The notes under the pieces were generated by a model. It saw only the letters and a program-made list of their open reading frames with translations. It searched no databases and was not told the DNA's origin. From Clostridium sp. Marseille-P2415 (GTDB taxonomy: Bacteria; Bacillota; Clostridia; Lachnospirales; Lachnospiraceae): a DNA stretch of 64,000 bases. A program made the position numbers and the translations under genes. Of this stretch, positions 9,987 to 18,629 are shown one piece after another; the first letter of the stretch is position 1, and each line of letters starts with the position of its first letter. Location of the stretch: NCBI RefSeq assembly GCF_900155545.1, contig NZ_LT732526.1:652484-716483 (forward strand), read 5' to 3'.

Positions 9987-10823
9987 GTGAAAGCAGCAAC
10001 GGAAATAAACCTGTACATAGACGTGTTGTTCTTAGTTAATTTTACCATGGATTTCCTGGTATTATCCATCGTAAGGCGGGGGATGAAGTACCGTCTTATA
10101 AGATGGAGAATGATTTTAGGGGCTATGATGGGGGCGGCGTGGGCCGTGTTTGCTGCCGCCTTTCCATTTTTGCCCTTGTGGCTTGAGATGGTAATTACCT
10201 ATCTGGCGGTGAGCACCCTGATGGTAATGACGGCCTTCGACGTAAAAAGACCAAAGGAAATAGGGAAAGCAGTAGGGGCTCTTTATCTGGCTGCAGTGGT
10301 GGTGGCCGGGATAATGGATGCCCTATATCAACATACGAAGGCCGGTTATTATATAGAACAGATTCTTAAGGGAAATGGTCAGGAAGCCATACCCTTTTAC
10401 CGGTTGATTTTTCTTGCAGCGGGCACTTACTTCGGAATCCGCTATATTCTGTGGCGGATTCCCGGCATATTAAAGGGAAAGAGCAATTTTTATGAGGTCA
10501 CCATGCACTACAGGGGAAAGGAAAAAAAGGTGACGGCTCTGCTTGATACGGGGAACCGGCTGTATGAACCGGTAAGCCGCCGTCCCGTCCATGTTGTGAC
10601 CTATGAGGCTGTCCGGGAGCTCTGCGAAAGTGTGACAGCGGTCGTCTACATTCCCTTTGGCAGTGTTGGGAAAAGTGACGGCATGATGCCCGGAATCTTT
10701 TTAGACGAGATGGAGGTACGTCAAGGGGAAGATGTGAAAGTAATTGAAAAGCCTCTGGTAGCTGTCTGCAAAAAGGCATTATCCAAAAACGGAGAATACC
10801 AGATGCTGCTGCATGAAGAGTGA
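9987..10823 (+). CDS. spoIIGA: Sigma-E processing peptidase SpoIIGA
   Basis: Membrane-embedded aspartic protease that removes the pro-sequence of sigma-E in the mother cell. The first ~150 residues hold about five hydrophobic helices beginning YIDVLFLVNFTMDFL, typical of the family. The C-terminal protease half has the catalytic motif ALLDTGNRLYEP. The start is uncertain. The upstream in-frame ATG at 9930 lies before the promoter, so it is excluded for that transcript. GTG at 9987 has no well-placed ribosome site. A strong GGAGGTGA (9983-9990) points instead to an ACG at 9999, 8 bases away. I list GTG as the conservative choice (278 residues). It sits 29 bases upstream of sigE, in the usual order. 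Confidence 0.9.
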   Translation: MKAATEINLYIDVLFLVNFTMDFLVLSIVRRGMKYRLIRWRMILGAMMGAAWAVFAAAFPFLPLWLEMVITYLAVSTLMVMTAFDVKRPKEIGKAVGALYLAAVVVAGIMDALYQHTKAGYYIEQILKGNGQEAIPFYRLIFLAAGTYFGIRYILWRIPGILKGKSNFYEVTMHYRGKEKKVTALLDTGNRLYEPVSRRPVHVVTYEAVRELCESVTAVVYIPFGSVGKSDGMMPGIFLDEMEVRQGEDVKVIEKPLVAVCKKALSKNGEYQMLLHEE

Positions 10824-10852
10824 ATGATTGATGTAAAGGAGAGAGTATCGAC

Positions 10853-11593
10853 ATGATTATAAAAGTTTCAGTACCAAACCGTTTTCAGTTTAAGGCAATT
10901 CCAACATTCAAAACGCTGATGATGCCGTCTCAGGGGGAAATCCATTACATCGGGGGAGCGGATATCCTGCCTCCGCCTTTAGACAATGAGAAGGAGGCGC
11001 AGATCATTGCTCTCCTGGGCGGAGATGAGGATCAAAAGGCAAAATCAGAGTTAATCGAGCACAATCTGCGTCTTGTGGTCTACATAGCGAAAAAGTTCGA
11101 TAATACCAGTGTGGGTGTTGAGGATTTGATCTCCATAGGGACCATCGGACTTATTAAAGCCATCAATACCTTTAATCCGAAGAAAAATATCAAGCTGGCC
11201 ACCTATGCATCCCGCTGCATTGAAAACGAAATACTCATGTACCTGCGCCGGAATAATAAAACAAAGATGGAGGTTTCCATTGATGAGCCTTTGAATGTGG
11301 ATTGGGATGGCAATGAGCTCCTTTTATCAGATATTCTTGGAACGGATGAAGATGTCATTTACAAGGACTTGGAAACCGAGGTGGAACGGAATCTGCTCAA
11401 TACCGCCATCAGCCGTTTAAGTCCGAGAGAGCGGAAGATCGTGGAGCTTCGGTTTGGGCTTACGGATGAGGAAGGGGAAGAAATGACCCAGAAGGAAGTA
11501 GCGGACTTACTGGGGATATCCCAGTCCTATATATCCAGGTTGGAAAAGAAGATTATGAAGAGGCTTAAGAAAGAAATCGTACGGTTTGAATAA
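10853..11593 (+). CDS. sigE: Sporulation sigma factor sigma-E (pro-form)
   Basis: RNA polymerase sigma factor for early mother-cell genes. It has 246 residues. An N-terminal pro-region of roughly 30-35 residues, ending near [20 protein letters not shown], precedes sigma region 2 ([33 protein letters not shown]). Region 4 has [15 protein letters not shown] and the helix-turn-helix [27 protein letters not shown] lies 9-10 bases before the ATG. It is co-transcribed with spoIIGA, whose product activates it. Confidence 0.97.
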   Translation: MIIKVSVPNRFQFKAIPTFKTLMMPSQGEIHYIGGADILPPPLDNEKEAQIIALLGGDEDQKAKSELIEHNLRLVVYIAKKFDNTSVGVEDLISIGTIGLIKAINTFNPKKNIKLATYASRCIENEILMYLRRNNKTKMEVSIDEPLNVDWDGNELLLSDILGTDEDVIYKDLETEVERNLLNTAISRLSPRERKIVELRFGLTDEEGEEMTQKEVADLLGISQSYISRLEKKIMKRLKKEIVRFE

Positions 11594-11612
11594 GGGTCTG
11601 ATGGTATGTAAG

Positions 11613-11701
11613 ATAAGCCTGCCTTTTTGTCTGGAAAGGTGGGCTTATGCTCTTATAAGGAAGTTCGATTCGCCGGATGGCTCATCGAACGGCTTATTTT
11701 C
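11613..11701. terminator. Hairpins between convergent sigE and sigG
   Basis: ATAAGCC (11613-11619) plus CCTTT (11622-11626) pair with AAAGG (11635-11639) plus GGCTTAT (11642-11648). A second hairpin, GTTCGAT (11663-11669) with ATCGAAC (11684-11690), is followed by a T-rich stretch. They are placed to end both converging transcripts, though neither has a textbook T-tract. Confidence 0.5.
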
Positions 11702-11748
11702 TAAATTCAGGCGGCGCTTTTCGCTTGCCTTCATTAAGAAAATAATGC

Positions 11749-12525
11749 CTAAGAAAGGTAATTCTTCATGGTCTTTAACGCATTTTTTTCCAGGCGGCTT
11801 ACCTGTGCCTGACTGATATGGATTTCTTCCGCCACCTCGGTCTGGGTTTTCCCTTCAAAAAAGCGCATATCAATAATATGACGCTCCCGCTCCGGAAGAC
11901 GTCTCATTGCCTCGTTTAAGGAGATATCCTCCACCCAGTTTTCCTCCAGGTTTTTTTTGTCGCTGATCTGGTCCATGACAAAAAGAGGATCACCTCCATC
12001 GGAATAAACCGGTTCATAAAGGCTGACCGGACTTTGTATGGCATCCAGGGCATAGGTGATGTCTTCCTTGCTGACCCCGATTTCCTCCGCAATTTCCATA
12101 AGGGTTGGTTCTTTTAAATTTTTTTTCATTAAGTTTTCTTTGGCATAAATGGCCTTATAAGCGGTATCACGCAGGGAACGGCTGACGCGGATGGAATTGT
12201 TATCCCGAAGATAGCGCCGTACTTCACCCAGGATCATGGGCACCGCATAGGTGGAGAACCGGACATTCTGCGTAATATCAAAATTGTCAATGGCTTTGAT
12301 TAAACCGATGCAGCCAATCTGAAATAAGTCGTCCACGTTTTCGTTGCTGCCGGAAAAACGCTGTATGACACTGAGAACCAGTCTTAAGTTTCCCTTGATG
12401 TAATCTTCTCTGGCTTTCTTATCCCCGTCAAGAATCCGTTTGAACAGGACTTCCTTCTCCTCATTGCTCAGAAGAGGCAGTTTGGAAGTATTGACGCCAC
12501 AAATCTCTACTTTGTATCCAGACAT
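11749..12525 (-). CDS. sigG: Sporulation sigma factor sigma-G
   Basis: Late forespore sigma factor, 258 residues. It opens with the characteristic KVEICGVNTSKLPLLSN. Region 2 has GNLRLVLSVIQRFSGSNENV and DLFQIGCIGLIKAIDNFD. Region 4 ends with TQTEVAEEIHISQAQVSRLE. No pro-sequence, as expected. It faces sigE instead of following it in the same direction as in B. subtilis and several clostridia, so it cannot be made by read-through from the spoIIG promoter here. I could not identify a sigma-F-type promoter with confidence in the 109 bases upstream. Confidence 0.96.
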   Translation of the reverse strand: MSGYKVEICGVNTSKLPLLSNEEKEVLFKRILDGDKKAREDYIKGNLRLVLSVIQRFSGSNENVDDLFQIGCIGLIKAIDNFDITQNVRFSTYAVPMILGEVRRYLRDNNSIRVSRSLRDTAYKAIYAKENLMKKNLKEPTLMEIAEEIGVSKEDITYALDAIQSPVSLYEPVYSDGGDPLFVMDQISDKKNLEENWVEDISLNEAMRRLPERERHIIDMRFFEGKTQTEVAEEIHISQAQVSRLEKNALKTMKNYLS

Positions 12526-12634
12526 ATCTTTCCCTCCGCATCATTTTTTATTGCTCATAAGGAAATGATGTACTCAATCGAGGGCTTTTATACGATGGCT
12601 GAATCAAATTTTATTTCCAGTTTTTGGGGCGTTT

Positions 12635-13405
12635 TTAATCTTGTCTATTTTTTTCATACAATATCAGCAATCCCTTTAACAACAGTGCATCGTCATAATG
12701 AATTGTGTGACGGCAAAGCGAAATGACAGAAGAAGCCAGTCCTCCGGTTGCCACCAGGCTTGCAGAACTTCCCAGTTCTTTTTCGATGCGGTCGATGACA
12801 CCGTCTATCATGGCGGCGTTGCCGTAAAGGATTCCGTTTCTCATGCAGTCAATGGTATTTTTCCCGATTATTTTCGTCGGCTTGTTCAAACCGATATAGG
12901 GCAGCTGCGCGGCCCGGCTGCTTAAGGAATCCAGGGATACTCTTAAGCCCGGAAAAATAATGCCTCCGGTGTAGTTCCCTGCACGGTCAATGACGGACAT
13001 GGTGGTGGCGGTTCCCATATCAATGACGATAATAGGGGCCGGATAATCCTTTAAGGCAGCGACTGCATCTACAATCAAATCGCTGCCAACGGTCTTTGGG
13101 TTATCCATTTTGATGTTCAGTCCGGTTTTCATCCCAGAACCGACCAGCATGGGAACCTTTCCTATTATTTTTTTAACAGCAGAGAGAATCACATCGGTGA
13201 GAGGAGGAACGACGGAAGATACGATTGCTCCTTCGATGGAAGAGATGGGCAGGCTGTGGATTTCCATAATATCTTTTATATTAACCGCATATTCCAATTC
13301 TGTTTTTCCGTGATTGGTGGTTACGCGCTCTACAAAATACGTTCTGGTATGATCGATGCCTCCTATGACAATATTGCTGTTTCCCAAATCAATGGCTAAA
13401 ATCAT
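12635..13405 (-). CDS. coaX: Type III pantothenate kinase
   Basis: Catalyses the first step of CoA synthesis (pantothenate to 4'-phosphopantothenate). It has 256 residues from the ATG at 13405, where AAAGGAG lies 9 bases upstream; a longer frame to 13477 has no ribosome site. CoaX signatures: MILAIDLGNSNIVIGG (ATP phosphate loop), DLIVDAVAALKDYP, IVIDMGTATTMSVID, and GGIIFPGLRVSLDSLSSRAA. It is divergent from coaBC, which acts later in the same pathway, with only 84 bases between the two starts. Confidence 0.95.
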   Translation of the reverse strand: MILAIDLGNSNIVIGGIDHTRTYFVERVTTNHGKTELEYAVNIKDIMEIHSLPISSIEGAIVSSVVPPLTDVILSAVKKIIGKVPMLVGSGMKTGLNIKMDNPKTVGSDLIVDAVAALKDYPAPIIVIDMGTATTMSVIDRAGNYTGGIIFPGLRVSLDSLSSRAAQLPYIGLNKPTKIIGKNTIDCMRNGILYGNAAMIDGVIDRIEKELGSSASLVATGGLASSVISLCRHTIHYDDALLLKGLLILYEKNRQD

Positions 13406-13441
13406 AGAGGGAACTCCTTTCCAACTTTTTTTTCTTATGCT

Positions 13442-13455
13442 ATACTGTAGAGTAT
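13442..13455. promoter_or_regulatory. Inverted repeat in the coaX-coaBC divergent promoter region
   Basis: ATACT (13442-13446), GTAG, AGTAT (13451-13455) form a short perfect dyad between two divergent CoA-synthesis genes. It overlaps a TATACT -10-like box. It may be only a promoter element or a small operator. Confidence 0.3.
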
Positions 13456-13489
13456 CATATTTTAAGTCAAAAAACAACGGGAGGCGCTT

Positions 13490-14695
13490 ATGCTGAAAGG
13501 AAAAAATATCGTTTTAGGAGTAACAGGAAGCATCGCGGCCTATAAAATAGCCGGACTTGCCAGCATGCTGGTGAAAAAGGGCTGTAAGGTACATGTCCTG
13601 ATGACGCAGAATGCCACAAATTTTATCAATCCCATTACCTTTGAGTCATTAACGGGCACCAAATGCCTGGTCGATACCTTTGACCGGAATTTCCAGTTTA
13701 ACGTGGAACATGTGTCACTAGCAAAGCTGGCGGATGTTGTGATGATCGCACCGGCAAGCGCCAATGTGGTTGCAAAGCTGGCTCACGGTCTGGCGGATGA
13801 CATGCTGACCACCACGGTTCTGGCCTGCAGATGCAAAAAGATCATAGCTCCGGCCATGAATACCAACATGTATGAAAACCCCATCGTACAGGATAATTTA
13901 AAGATCTGTGAATCCTATGGAATGGAAGTGATAAAGCCGGCCGTGGGGTATCTTGCCTGCGGAGATACCGGAGCCGGTAAGATGCCGGAACCGGAGGTCT
14001 TATTTGATTACATTGAAAAAGAAGCAGGCTATGAAAAGGACTTAATTGGGAAAAAGGTCCTGGTTACGGCCGGGCCTACCAGAGAAGCCATAGATCCGGT
14101 ACGGTTTATCACCAATTATTCCACTGGAAAAATGGGCTATGCGGTAGCCAAAGCAGCATCCTTAAGGGGAGCTGATGTGACACTTGTGACCGGCAGGACC
14201 GATACCCCAAAGCCCAGGTTTGTGCGGCTCATAGAGGTTGACAGCGCCAGGGAGATGTTTGACGCGGTCACAGCGGTATCGGAAAATCAGGATGCCATCA
14301 TCAAGGCAGCGGCTGTGGCGGATTACAGGCCAAAGCATGTGGGAACGGAAAAAACAAAGAAAAAAGACGGAGATATGGTTATAGAACTGGAACGGACGGA
14401 CGATATCTTAAAATGGCTGGGAGAACATAGGAGAGAGGGACAATTTCTCTGCGGTTTTTCCATGGAAACCCAGAACATGCTGGAAAACTCAAGGGCCAAG
14501 CTTGAAAAAAAGAATATTGACATGATCGTGGCCAATAATTTAAAAGTAGCCGGAGCCGGGTTTGGAACGGATACCAATGTGGTGACCATCATAACCAGGG
14601 AAAAGGAACTGCCGTTGGATAAGATGAGCAAGGAAGAAGTGGCGGACCGTCTTCTGAATGAAATCTTTTCCCTTCAGAATGATCCGGCAGAGTGA
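13490..14695 (+). CDS. coaBC: Bifunctional phosphopantothenoylcysteine decarboxylase / phosphopantothenate-cysteine ligase
   Basis: Carries out two consecutive CoA-synthesis steps: CTP-dependent joining of cysteine to phosphopantothenate, then FMN-dependent decarboxylation. It has 401 residues. The N-terminal CoaC domain (1-185) shows GVTGSIAAYKIAGL, VEHVSLAKLADVVMIAPASA (catalytic His) and YLACGDTGAGKMPEPE (catalytic Cys). The C-terminal CoaB domain shows VTAGPTREAIDPVRFITN, KAAAVADYRPK and GFSMET. GGGAGG precedes the ATG. Divergent from coaX. Confidence 0.97.
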   Translation: MLKGKNIVLGVTGSIAAYKIAGLASMLVKKGCKVHVLMTQNATNFINPITFESLTGTKCLVDTFDRNFQFNVEHVSLAKLADVVMIAPASANVVAKLAHGLADDMLTTTVLACRCKKIIAPAMNTNMYENPIVQDNLKICESYGMEVIKPAVGYLACGDTGAGKMPEPEVLFDYIEKEAGYEKDLIGKKVLVTAGPTREAIDPVRFITNYSTGKMGYAVAKAASLRGADVTLVTGRTDTPKPRFVRLIEVDSAREMFDAVTAVSENQDAIIKAAAVADYRPKHVGTEKTKKKDGDMVIELERTDDILKWLGEHRREGQFLCGFSMETQNMLENSRAKLEKKNIDMIVANNLKVAGAGFGTDTNVVTIITREKELPLDKMSKEEVADRLLNEIFSLQNDPAE

Positions 14696-14698
14696 ATC

Positions 14699-14727
14699 TT
14701 GACTTATGGTAGGAATCATACTACAAT
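14699..14727 (+). promoter_or_regulatory. Sigma-A promoter of prfC
   Basis: TTGACT (14699-14704), 17-bp spacer, TACAAT (14722-14727), starting right after the coaBC stop. Predicted start near 14734. It excludes the upstream in-frame ATG at 14699-14706 as a prfC start and supports GTG at 14765. Confidence 0.75.
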
Positions 14728-14764
14728 AGACAAGTTGAGACGTAAAATTGGAGGAACTATTTTT

Positions 14765-16354
14765 GTGAATATAGCGGAAGAAATTAAAAAGAGAAGAACA
14801 TTTGCCATTATTTCCCATCCGGATGCCGGAAAGACGACGTTAACAGAGAAGTTTCTTCTTTATGGAGGCGCAATCAACTTAGCGGGCTCCGTAAAAGGCA
14901 GAAAGACTGCCAGGCATGCCGTTTCTGACTGGATGGAGATCGAGAAGGAGAGAGGAATTTCCGTCACCTCCTCTGTTTTGCAGTTTAACTATGACGGATT
15001 CTGCATCAACATTCTGGACACGCCCGGACATCAGGATTTCTCGGAGGATACCTACCGGACCCTGATGGCGGCCGATTCGGCAGTCATGGTCATTGACGGC
15101 TCAAAAGGTGTGGAGGCCCAGACCATCAAGCTGTTTAAGGTCTGCGTGATGCGCCATATTCCGATCTTTACCTTTGTTAATAAGATGGACCGTGAAGCGA
15201 GAGATCCATTTGAGCTGATGGGTGAAATCGAGGACGTCCTTGGGATCCGGACCTGTCCGGTCAACTGGCCCATAGGCTGCGGAAGGGAATTCAAAGGGGT
15301 TTATGACCGTTTCAAGGAAACCATAACCACATTCCGGGCGGCTATGAACGGACAGAAGGAAGTGGAATCCACAGAAGTCCGGCTGGGAGATTCCCAGGTG
15401 GATGGGATGATCGGAGAGGATTACCACCGTCAGCTTATGGAAGATATCGAACTGCTTGACGGCGCCAGTGACGAGCTGGATATGGAACGGGTCAGCAAAG
15501 GCGATCTTTCTCCTGTATTTTTTGGTTCCGCGCTGACCAACTTCGGAGTCGAGACATTTTTACAGCATTTTCTTCAGATGACAACATCCCCGCTTCCAAG
15601 GCTGACGACAACAGGAGTTGTTGATCCCTTTGATGAGGGTTTTTCCGCTTTTGTATTTAAGATTCAGGCCAATATGAATAAGGCCCACCGGGACCGCATT
15701 GCATTTATGCGGATCGTCTCCGGTAAATTTGACGCAGGCATGGAAGTGAACCATGTACAGGGCAGTAAAAAGCTTCGTCTATCCCAGCCTCAGCAGCTTA
15801 TGGCCCAGGATAGAAAGATCGTGGAGGAGGCTTATGCAGGTGATATCATCGGAGTGTTTGATCCGGGTATTTTCTCAATAGGAGATACGCTCTGCAAATC
15901 CAATGAGAAGTTCGAATTTGAGGGAATCCCAACCTTTGCACCGGAGCATTTCGCAAGAGTACGCCAGATGGATACGATGAAGAGGAAGCAGTTCATCAAA
16001 GGTGTAAACCAGATTGCCCAGGAAGGTGCCATTCAGATTTTCCAGGAATTTAATACCGGAATGGAAGAAATCATTGTCGGAGTCGTCGGAGAACTGCAGT
16101 TTGAGGTATTGACCTACCGTCTGGAAAATGAGTACAATGTAGAGGTAAAGCTTGAAAAGCTTCCATATGAATATATCCGCTGGATCGAGAATAAAGATGA
16201 AATTGATGTGACAAAGATTCAGGGAACATCCGATATGAAGCGCATCAAAGATTTAAAGGACAACCCACTTCTTTTATTTGTCAACAGCTGGAGCGTTGGC
16301 ATGGTATTGGAACGTAATCCGGGACTGAAGCTTTCTGAGTTCGGCCACAATTAG
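14765..16354 (+). CDS. prfC: Peptide chain release factor 3
   Basis: GTPase that recycles RF1/RF2 from the ribosome after termination. It has 529 residues from GTG at 14765 (GGAGG 10 bases upstream), the usual RF3 length. G motifs: SHPDAGKTTLTEK, DTPGHQDF and NKMDRE. RF3-type features include RKTARHAVSDWMEIEKERGI and the C-terminal VGVVGELQFEVLTYRLENEY. It has its own promoter. Confidence 0.97.
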   Translation: MNIAEEIKKRRTFAIISHPDAGKTTLTEKFLLYGGAINLAGSVKGRKTARHAVSDWMEIEKERGISVTSSVLQFNYDGFCINILDTPGHQDFSEDTYRTLMAADSAVMVIDGSKGVEAQTIKLFKVCVMRHIPIFTFVNKMDREARDPFELMGEIEDVLGIRTCPVNWPIGCGREFKGVYDRFKETITTFRAAMNGQKEVESTEVRLGDSQVDGMIGEDYHRQLMEDIELLDGASDELDMERVSKGDLSPVFFGSALTNFGVETFLQHFLQMTTSPLPRLTTTGVVDPFDEGFSAFVFKIQANMNKAHRDRIAFMRIVSGKFDAGMEVNHVQGSKKLRLSQPQQLMAQDRKIVEEAYAGDIIGVFDPGIFSIGDTLCKSNEKFEFEGIPTFAPEHFARVRQMDTMKRKQFIKGVNQIAQEGAIQIFQEFNTGMEEIIVGVVGELQFEVLTYRLENEYNVEVKLEKLPYEYIRWIENKDEIDVTKIQGTSDMKRIKDLKDNPLLLFVNSWSVGMVLERNPGLKLSEFGHN

Positions 16355-16407
16355 GCGTCAGGGAGCCGGAAACGGTGAAATAGAAAAATATAAGGAGGCA
16401 GCAGACA

Positions 16408-16860
16408 ATGAGCAGGATTGATGAAGTAAGAGCGGCGATGGTAGAGGCCATGAAGGCAAAAGACAAGCAGAGGAAAGATGCCTTATCCATGCTTCTTGCA
16501 GCACTTAAGAACTTTGAAATTGATAAAAAGGACCATACCCCGATTACGGAGGATGAGGCCAATGCGGTCGTAAAAAAGGAAATCAAACAGACCCAGGAGA
16601 CTTATGATCTGGCACCTGCAGACCGGGAGGATATCCGGGGAGAAGCAGCACTGCGCATTGCGGTATATAAGGAATTTGCTCCGGAGGATATGGGCGTGGA
16701 GCAGATTAAGGAAGTTATCCTTTCTGTTCTTGCGGAACTGGGGATTGAGGCTCCGACTGCAGCAGACAAGGGAAGGATCATGAAGGTTCTGATGCCGAAG
16801 GTAAAAGGCAAGGCAGACGGCAAGGCAGTGAATGATACGCTGGCAGCTATGATGAAATAA
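16408..16860 (+). CDS. GatB/YqeY domain protein
   Basis: A 150-residue soluble protein matching the YqeY family, related to the tail domain of the GatB amidotransferase subunit. It has ITEDEANAVVKKEIKQTQET in the middle and the characteristic C-terminal ADKGRIMKVLMPKVKGKADG. AAGGAGG precedes the ATG by about 9 bases. The exact role of stand-alone YqeY proteins is not established. It lies 14-23 bases before the dipeptidase gene, so the two may be co-transcribed. Confidence 0.9.
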   Translation: MSRIDEVRAAMVEAMKAKDKQRKDALSMLLAALKNFEIDKKDHTPITEDEANAVVKKEIKQTQETYDLAPADREDIRGEAALRIAVYKEFAPEDMGVEQIKEVILSVLAELGIEAPTAADKGRIMKVLMPKVKGKADGKAVNDTLAAMMK

Positions 16861-16883
16861 AAATAGAAAAAGGGGTGTGGATT

Positions 16884-18287
16884 ATGTATAAGAAAGAGAT
16901 AGAAGCGTATATCGAGTCCCATAAGCAGGAAATGATAGAGGACATCTGTACTCTGTGCCGGATCAACAGCGAGAAGATGCCTTATAGAGAAGGGATGCCC
17001 TATGGACCGGGAGCGTTTGAGGCGCTGAATGAAGCTTTGTCCATGGCGGAATCCTATGGTTTTTCCATTACCAATTATGATAATTACGTAGGAACTGCAG
17101 ATTTAAATGTTAAAGAACACCAGCTTGATATTCTGGCCCACTTAGACGTTGTTCCGGCCGGGGAAGGCTGGAAGGAAACGGAGCCTTTTGAGCCTGTGGT
17201 AAAGGGAGATAAATTATTCGGCCGCGGTACAGCCGATGATAAGGGACCGGCTGTTGCAGCTCTTTATGCCATGAGAGCGGTAAAAGAGCTGAATATTCCC
17301 CTTAAGAAAAATGTCCGGTTGATTTTGGGAACCGATGAAGAGTGCGGAAGCTCTGATATCGCTCATTATTATGCCATTGAAAAGGAAGCACCCATGACCT
17401 TTTCCCCTGACGGGGCATTTCCGGTGGTGAATACGGAAAAAGGAGGCTTAAACGGCCATTTTACTGCGGAATGGACTCCCTCCGGCAAGCTTCCAAGGCT
17501 GGTCAGCATAAATGCAGGCATTAAGGTAAATGTTGTACCCGGTAAGGCCAATGCGGTGGTTGCCGGCGTTGATGAGGAATCTCTTTCTAAGGCTGCGGCG
17601 GAATGTGAGAAAAAGACAGGAATCCGTTTTGAACCGGAATGGGGAGAAGGAACTGTCTCCATTACGGCAATCGGGGAAAGTGCCCATGCTTCCATACCCG
17701 GAGAAGGGAATAATGCCCTGACAGGACTTCTTGTATACCTGACAGAACTTCCTCTGGCAGAGTGTGAGCAGATGACCATGATCCGCCGCCTGCTGGAGCT
17801 GATTCCTCATGGTGATACCTCCGGAAAGGCTCTGGGAATCGCCATGGGCGATGAGATCTCCGGCGATCTGACCCTGGCGTTCAGCTTATTGAAGGTGACG
17901 GATTCCGGTCTGGAGGGTACGTTTGACAGCCGGTGTCCTATTTGCGCAACGGAAGAGAATGTCCTGGAAGTTGTGAGAAAGAACATGGCAGAAAAGGGAT
18001 TCACCCTACACAATGATTCCATGAGACCGCCTCATCATGTGGATGGAAATTCGGAATTTGTAAAGACCCTGCTTCGTGCTTATGAGGATTATACCGGCCG
18101 CAAGGGAGCGTGCGTATCCATGGGCGGCGGTACCTATGTTCACGAATTAAAGAACGGCGTTGCTTTCGGAGCCGCCATGCCGGAGACCGATAACCGTATG
18201 CACGGTGCGGATGAATATGCCGTCATTGAGGAACTGGTTGTAAGCGCAAAGATATTTGCACAGGTGATCGTGGACCTTTGCTCTTAA
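16884..18287 (+). CDS. pepV: Dinuclear-zinc dipeptidase, PepV/Sapep type
   Basis: M20-family metallopeptidase that splits dipeptides. It has 467 residues from ATG at 16884 (AGGGG 8 bases upstream; GTG at 16875 is the alternative). Metal and catalytic motifs: LDILAHLDVVPAGEGW (His ligand and catalytic Asp), GRGTADDKGPAVAA, LGTDEECGSSD (catalytic Glu and ligand), and late GGGTYVHELKNGVAFG. Length and motif order fit PepV better than the shorter DapE or ArgE relatives. Confidence 0.93.
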   Translation: MYKKEIEAYIESHKQEMIEDICTLCRINSEKMPYREGMPYGPGAFEALNEALSMAESYGFSITNYDNYVGTADLNVKEHQLDILAHLDVVPAGEGWKETEPFEPVVKGDKLFGRGTADDKGPAVAALYAMRAVKELNIPLKKNVRLILGTDEECGSSDIAHYYAIEKEAPMTFSPDGAFPVVNTEKGGLNGHFTAEWTPSGKLPRLVSINAGIKVNVVPGKANAVVAGVDEESLSKAAAECEKKTGIRFEPEWGEGTVSITAIGESAHASIPGEGNNALTGLLVYLTELPLAECEQMTMIRRLLELIPHGDTSGKALGIAMGDEISGDLTLAFSLLKVTDSGLEGTFDSRCPICATEENVLEVVRKNMAEKGFTLHNDSMRPPHHVDGNSEFVKTLLRAYEDYTGRKGACVSMGGGTYVHELKNGVAFGAAMPETDNRMHGADEYAVIEELVVSAKIFAQVIVDLCS

Positions 18288-18323
18288 ATTGAAAGATTTT
18301 CAGCTTCATTTATAAAATAAGTA

Positions 18324-18352
18324 TTGACAAAAACGGGAACAAAGCGTAAAAT
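18324..18352 (+). promoter_or_regulatory. Sigma-A promoter of the metNIQ leader
   Basis: TTGACA (18324-18329), 17-bp spacer, TAAAAT (18347-18352). A predicted start near 18359 makes a ~270-base leader before metN. A hairpin, ATTCCTA with TAGGAAT, lies at 18366-18388, just before the leader ORF's ribosome site. Confidence 0.8.
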
Positions 18353-18409
18353 ACGCCTCATAAGTAATTCCTAGTTTATCTATAGGAATCAGTAGAAGGA
18401 GCAGCTGCC

Positions 18410-18505
18410 ATGAACCAATGGAAAGCCATGCAGATGAATATGAATCGGATGAACGGCATGTGTCGGATGATGTGTCGTATATCAGAGCGCGTAAATAACC
18501 GATAA
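18410..18505 (+). CDS. Met-rich leader peptide of the metNIQ operon (31 aa)
   Basis: Short ORF with AGAAGGA 9 bases before its ATG. The peptide begins MNQWKAMQMNMNRMNGMCRM. It has Met at positions 1, 7, 9, 11, 14, 17, 20 and 21 (8 of 31) and Cys at 18 and 22. It sits between a perfect promoter and a terminator hairpin, directly upstream of the methionine transporter genes. This layout matches classical amino-acid leader-peptide attenuators (trp, his, leu), where ribosome stalling at the scarce amino acid's codons decides termination. The Met codons, ribosome site and terminator are seen. Attenuation is inferred; I did not find a clear antiterminator by eye. Confidence 0.75.
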   Translation: MNQWKAMQMNMNRMNGMCRMMCRISERVNNR

Positions 18506-18536
18506 TGGATCTTCATTTGTATGGATTGTGATTGAG

Positions 18537-18612
18537 TTCGCTGGTGGCAGCGAAATGCGGAGTTTTTCAGGTCGCAGGTCTGTGCAGGGCTTGCGGCCTT
18601 TTTGTACCTGAA
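18537..18612 (+). terminator. Candidate transcription attenuator before metN
   Basis: First a hairpin TTCGCT (18537-18542), loop GGTGGC, AGCGAA (18549-18554). Then a terminator: GGTCGCA (18570-18576) pairs with TGCGGCC (18592-18598) with one G-U, followed by TTTTT (18599-18603). TTCAGGT (18566-18572) can instead pair with ACCTGAA (18606-18612), enclosing the terminator. TGCGG at 18556-18560 can pair weakly with TCGCA at 18572-18576 and would then block the terminator's 5' arm. Confidence 0.7.
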
Positions 18613-18629
18613 AGAAAGGAAATGGACAT

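Noticed and set aside
9930-9987. ATG at 9930 as the spoIIGA start
   Set aside because: It lies upstream of the -35/-10 boxes of the spoIIG promoter and would add 19 residues not expected in the family.
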